Below are positions 57,201-60,200 of a stretch of 64,000 nucleotides of DNA, piece after piece. Made by a program: the position numbers and the translations under genes. Every line of letters starts with the position of its first letter. The first letter of the stretch is position 1. The notes under the pieces were generated by a model. That model saw only the letters and a list, made by a program, of their open reading frames with translations, was not told where the DNA came from and did no database searches. Origin of the DNA: Camelus bactrianus (Eukaryota > Chordata > Mammalia > Artiodactyla > Camelidae); the NCBI RefSeq assembly GCF_048773025.1, contig NC_133544.1:73507001-73571000 (forward strand), in the 5' to 3' direction.

Positions 57201-60200
57201 CTATTTTGTTTATCTTTTCAAAAAAAACCCAGCTCTTAGTTTCATTGATCTTTTTTATTATCTTTTTAGTCTCTGTTTAATTTATTTCCTTTGTTATGTC
57301 CTGATCTTTGTTATTTCCTTCTCCTACTAACTTTGGGTTTAGTTTGTTCTTCTTTTTCTAGTTTATTGAAGTGTAAAGTTAGGTTGTTTATTTTACATCT
57401 TTCTTTTTTCTTAATTTAGACATATTTTGCTATAAAGTTCCCTCTTCTAAGGCTTTTGCTGAATCCCACAAGTTTTACTATGTTGTATTTCCATTTTAAT
57501 TTTAGTCTCAAGACATTTTATTTCCCTTTGAGTTCTTCTTTGACCCACTGGTTGTTTAGGAGCAGGTTATTTAATCTCCATGCATTTGTGCATTTTCCAA
57601 TTTTCTTCTTGTGATTGATTTCTACTGTCATACCATTATGATACTTGATGAAAGTATCGTGTATCGATACTAGAGAAAAGATACTCAATATAATTTCCGT
57701 CTTCTCAAATTTGTTAAGAGTAGTTTTTCTGGCTTGACATATGATCTGTCCTGGAGAATGTTCCAGGTGTGCTTGAGAAGAATGTGTATTCTGCTGCTGT
57801 TGAATAGAATGTTCTCTGTACACCTGTTAGGTACATCTGGTCTAACGTATATTTTAAATCAAATGTTTCTGTTTTGATTTTCTGTCAGGATGAACTGTCT
57901 GTTGTTTAAAGTGGAATTTGGATCTCCCCTACTATTACTGTATTTCTAATTATTTCTTCTTTCAGATCTATTAATATTTGCTTTATATATTTAGGTACTC
58001 CAATGTTGGGTGAATAAATATTTACAAACGTTATAACCTCTTAATGAATTGACCCCTTTATTGTTATATAATGACCTTTGCTGTCTCTTGTTACAGTCTT
58101 TGGCTTAAAGTCTGTTTTGTCTGATATAAATATAGCTACCCCTGCTTTCTTTTGGGTTCCATTTGCATGGAATATCTTTTTCCATCCCTTCACTTTCACC
58201 CTAAAGTTTAAGTGAGTCTCTTGCAGGCAGTATATATAGTTGGATCTTATTTTTTTAGCCATTCGGCCACTCTTTTTAGTTTGGAGAATTTAGTCCAAAT
58301 ACATTTAAAGTAATTATTGTCATTTAAAAAATTGTTTTCTAGCTGTTTTCTAGTTGCTTTGTTCCTTTCTTCCTCTCTTGTTCTCGTCTTTGTAATTTGA
58401 TGATTTTCTGCAGTGGTATGCTTTAATTCCTTTCCATATTTTGTGTATTTAGTATAGGTTACCATGAGGCTTACATAAAACATCTTTTAGTTATAATAAC
58501 CTATTTTAAGCTGATAACAACTTAACTTTGAACACATTAAAAAAAACTACATTTTTACACTGTCCTCCCACATTTTATGTTTTTGATGTCAACAGTTTGT
58601 ATCTTTTTATATTGTGTATCTATTAACAAATTATTTTAGTTACAGTTATTTTAAATACTTTTGTCTTTTAACCTTTACAGAAGAGTAATAAGTGATTTAC
58701 CCACTACCATTACATCATTAGAATATTCTGGGTTTAACTATATATTAACCTTTACCAGTCAGCTTAATACTTTTATATAGTTTCATGTTATTAATTAGCA
58801 TCCTTACATTTCAGCCTGAAAAACTCCATTTAACATTTCTTGTAAGGCTGGTCTAGTGGTGATGAACTCCTTCAGCTTTTGTTTTCTGGAAAACTCTTTA
58901 TCTCTCCTTCGATTTGGAAGAATAACTTTTCTGGGTAAAGTATTCTTGATTGGCAGTTTTTTATTTGAATATATCATTCCACTCCCTTCTAACCTGCAAG
59001 GTTTCTGCAGAAAAATCTGCTGATAGCCTCATGGAGGTTCCTTTGTACGTAACAAGTTGCTTTTCTCTTGCTGCGTTTAAGATTCTCTCTTTGTCTTTAA
59101 CTTTTGACAATTTAATTATAATGTATCTTGTTGTGGGTTTTTTAGAGTCATTTTACTTGGTATGCATTTGGCTTCCTGGATCTGGATATGTTTCTTTCCC
59201 TAGGTTAGGGAAATTTTCAGCCATTATTTCTTTGAATAAACTGTCTACCCCTTTCTCTTCTCTTCTCCTTCTAGGACCCCTATACTGTATATATTGGTCC
59301 GCTGATAGTGGCCCATAAGTCCTTTAAGCTATCTTCATTCTTTTTTATTCTCTTTCTTTTTGCTTTTCTGATTGGATGAATTCCACTCTCCTGTCTTGGA
59401 GTTTACTGATCCTTTCTTACACTTGATCTAGTTTGCTGTTGAAACCCTTTATTGAATTTTTCATTTCACTTACTGTATTCTTCAATTCTATGGTTGGTTT
59501 GGTACTTCTTAATATTTTCTAATTCTTTGCTGAAATTCTCACCTTGTTCACTTATTTCTCTCTCACCTTGGTGAACATCTTTATGACCATTAGTTTGAAC
59601 TGTCTATCAGGAAAATAACTTACCTCCATTTCATGAAAGTTTCTGTAGATTCATCATGTGCTTTTGTTTGGAACATACTCTCCTGTTTCATTTCCCTTGA
59701 CACTTTATGTTGGTTTTTCACATTAGCTAACACAGCCACCTCTTCCAGTCTTAACAGACTGGTCTCATGTAGGGTATGAACTCTGCAATCAGCCTGGCTT
59801 GAGCTGCTTGTTGCTTCTCAGACCTTTGTGATTATCCGAGCTGCCATCCATTTTCGTAGTGACTCCCAGTAGCTGCAGGTGTGCTGAGATCTATCAGTGT
59901 CCTAAAAGGGCAGATTTCAGTCAGCACCTATATGCAAGCTGATTAGAAGCAACCCTCGGGCAGTAGCTGGGAAGGTATACAGTCAGATCCATTCCAGGGA
60001 GAACCTAGGAGACGAGTGTTTTCGTCTGCTCCCGCTGCACTAGAGCTCTGGGGGACAGCACTGCCTGTTAACAACTGCGTCCTTATTTGCTGTAATCCTG
60101 TGGGACTCCTGAACACAAAACCTGTTGGCTCTCAAAGCTCAGTGATTTGAGGGCTCATCCCTTGGATGGGAGCCTTAAAATTTGGGGCACTAGAAGTGTG

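Noticed and set aside
56295-58483. Several - strand open frames of 64-101 codons
   Set aside because: All are pieces of one decayed reversed L1 ORF2 and its flank.
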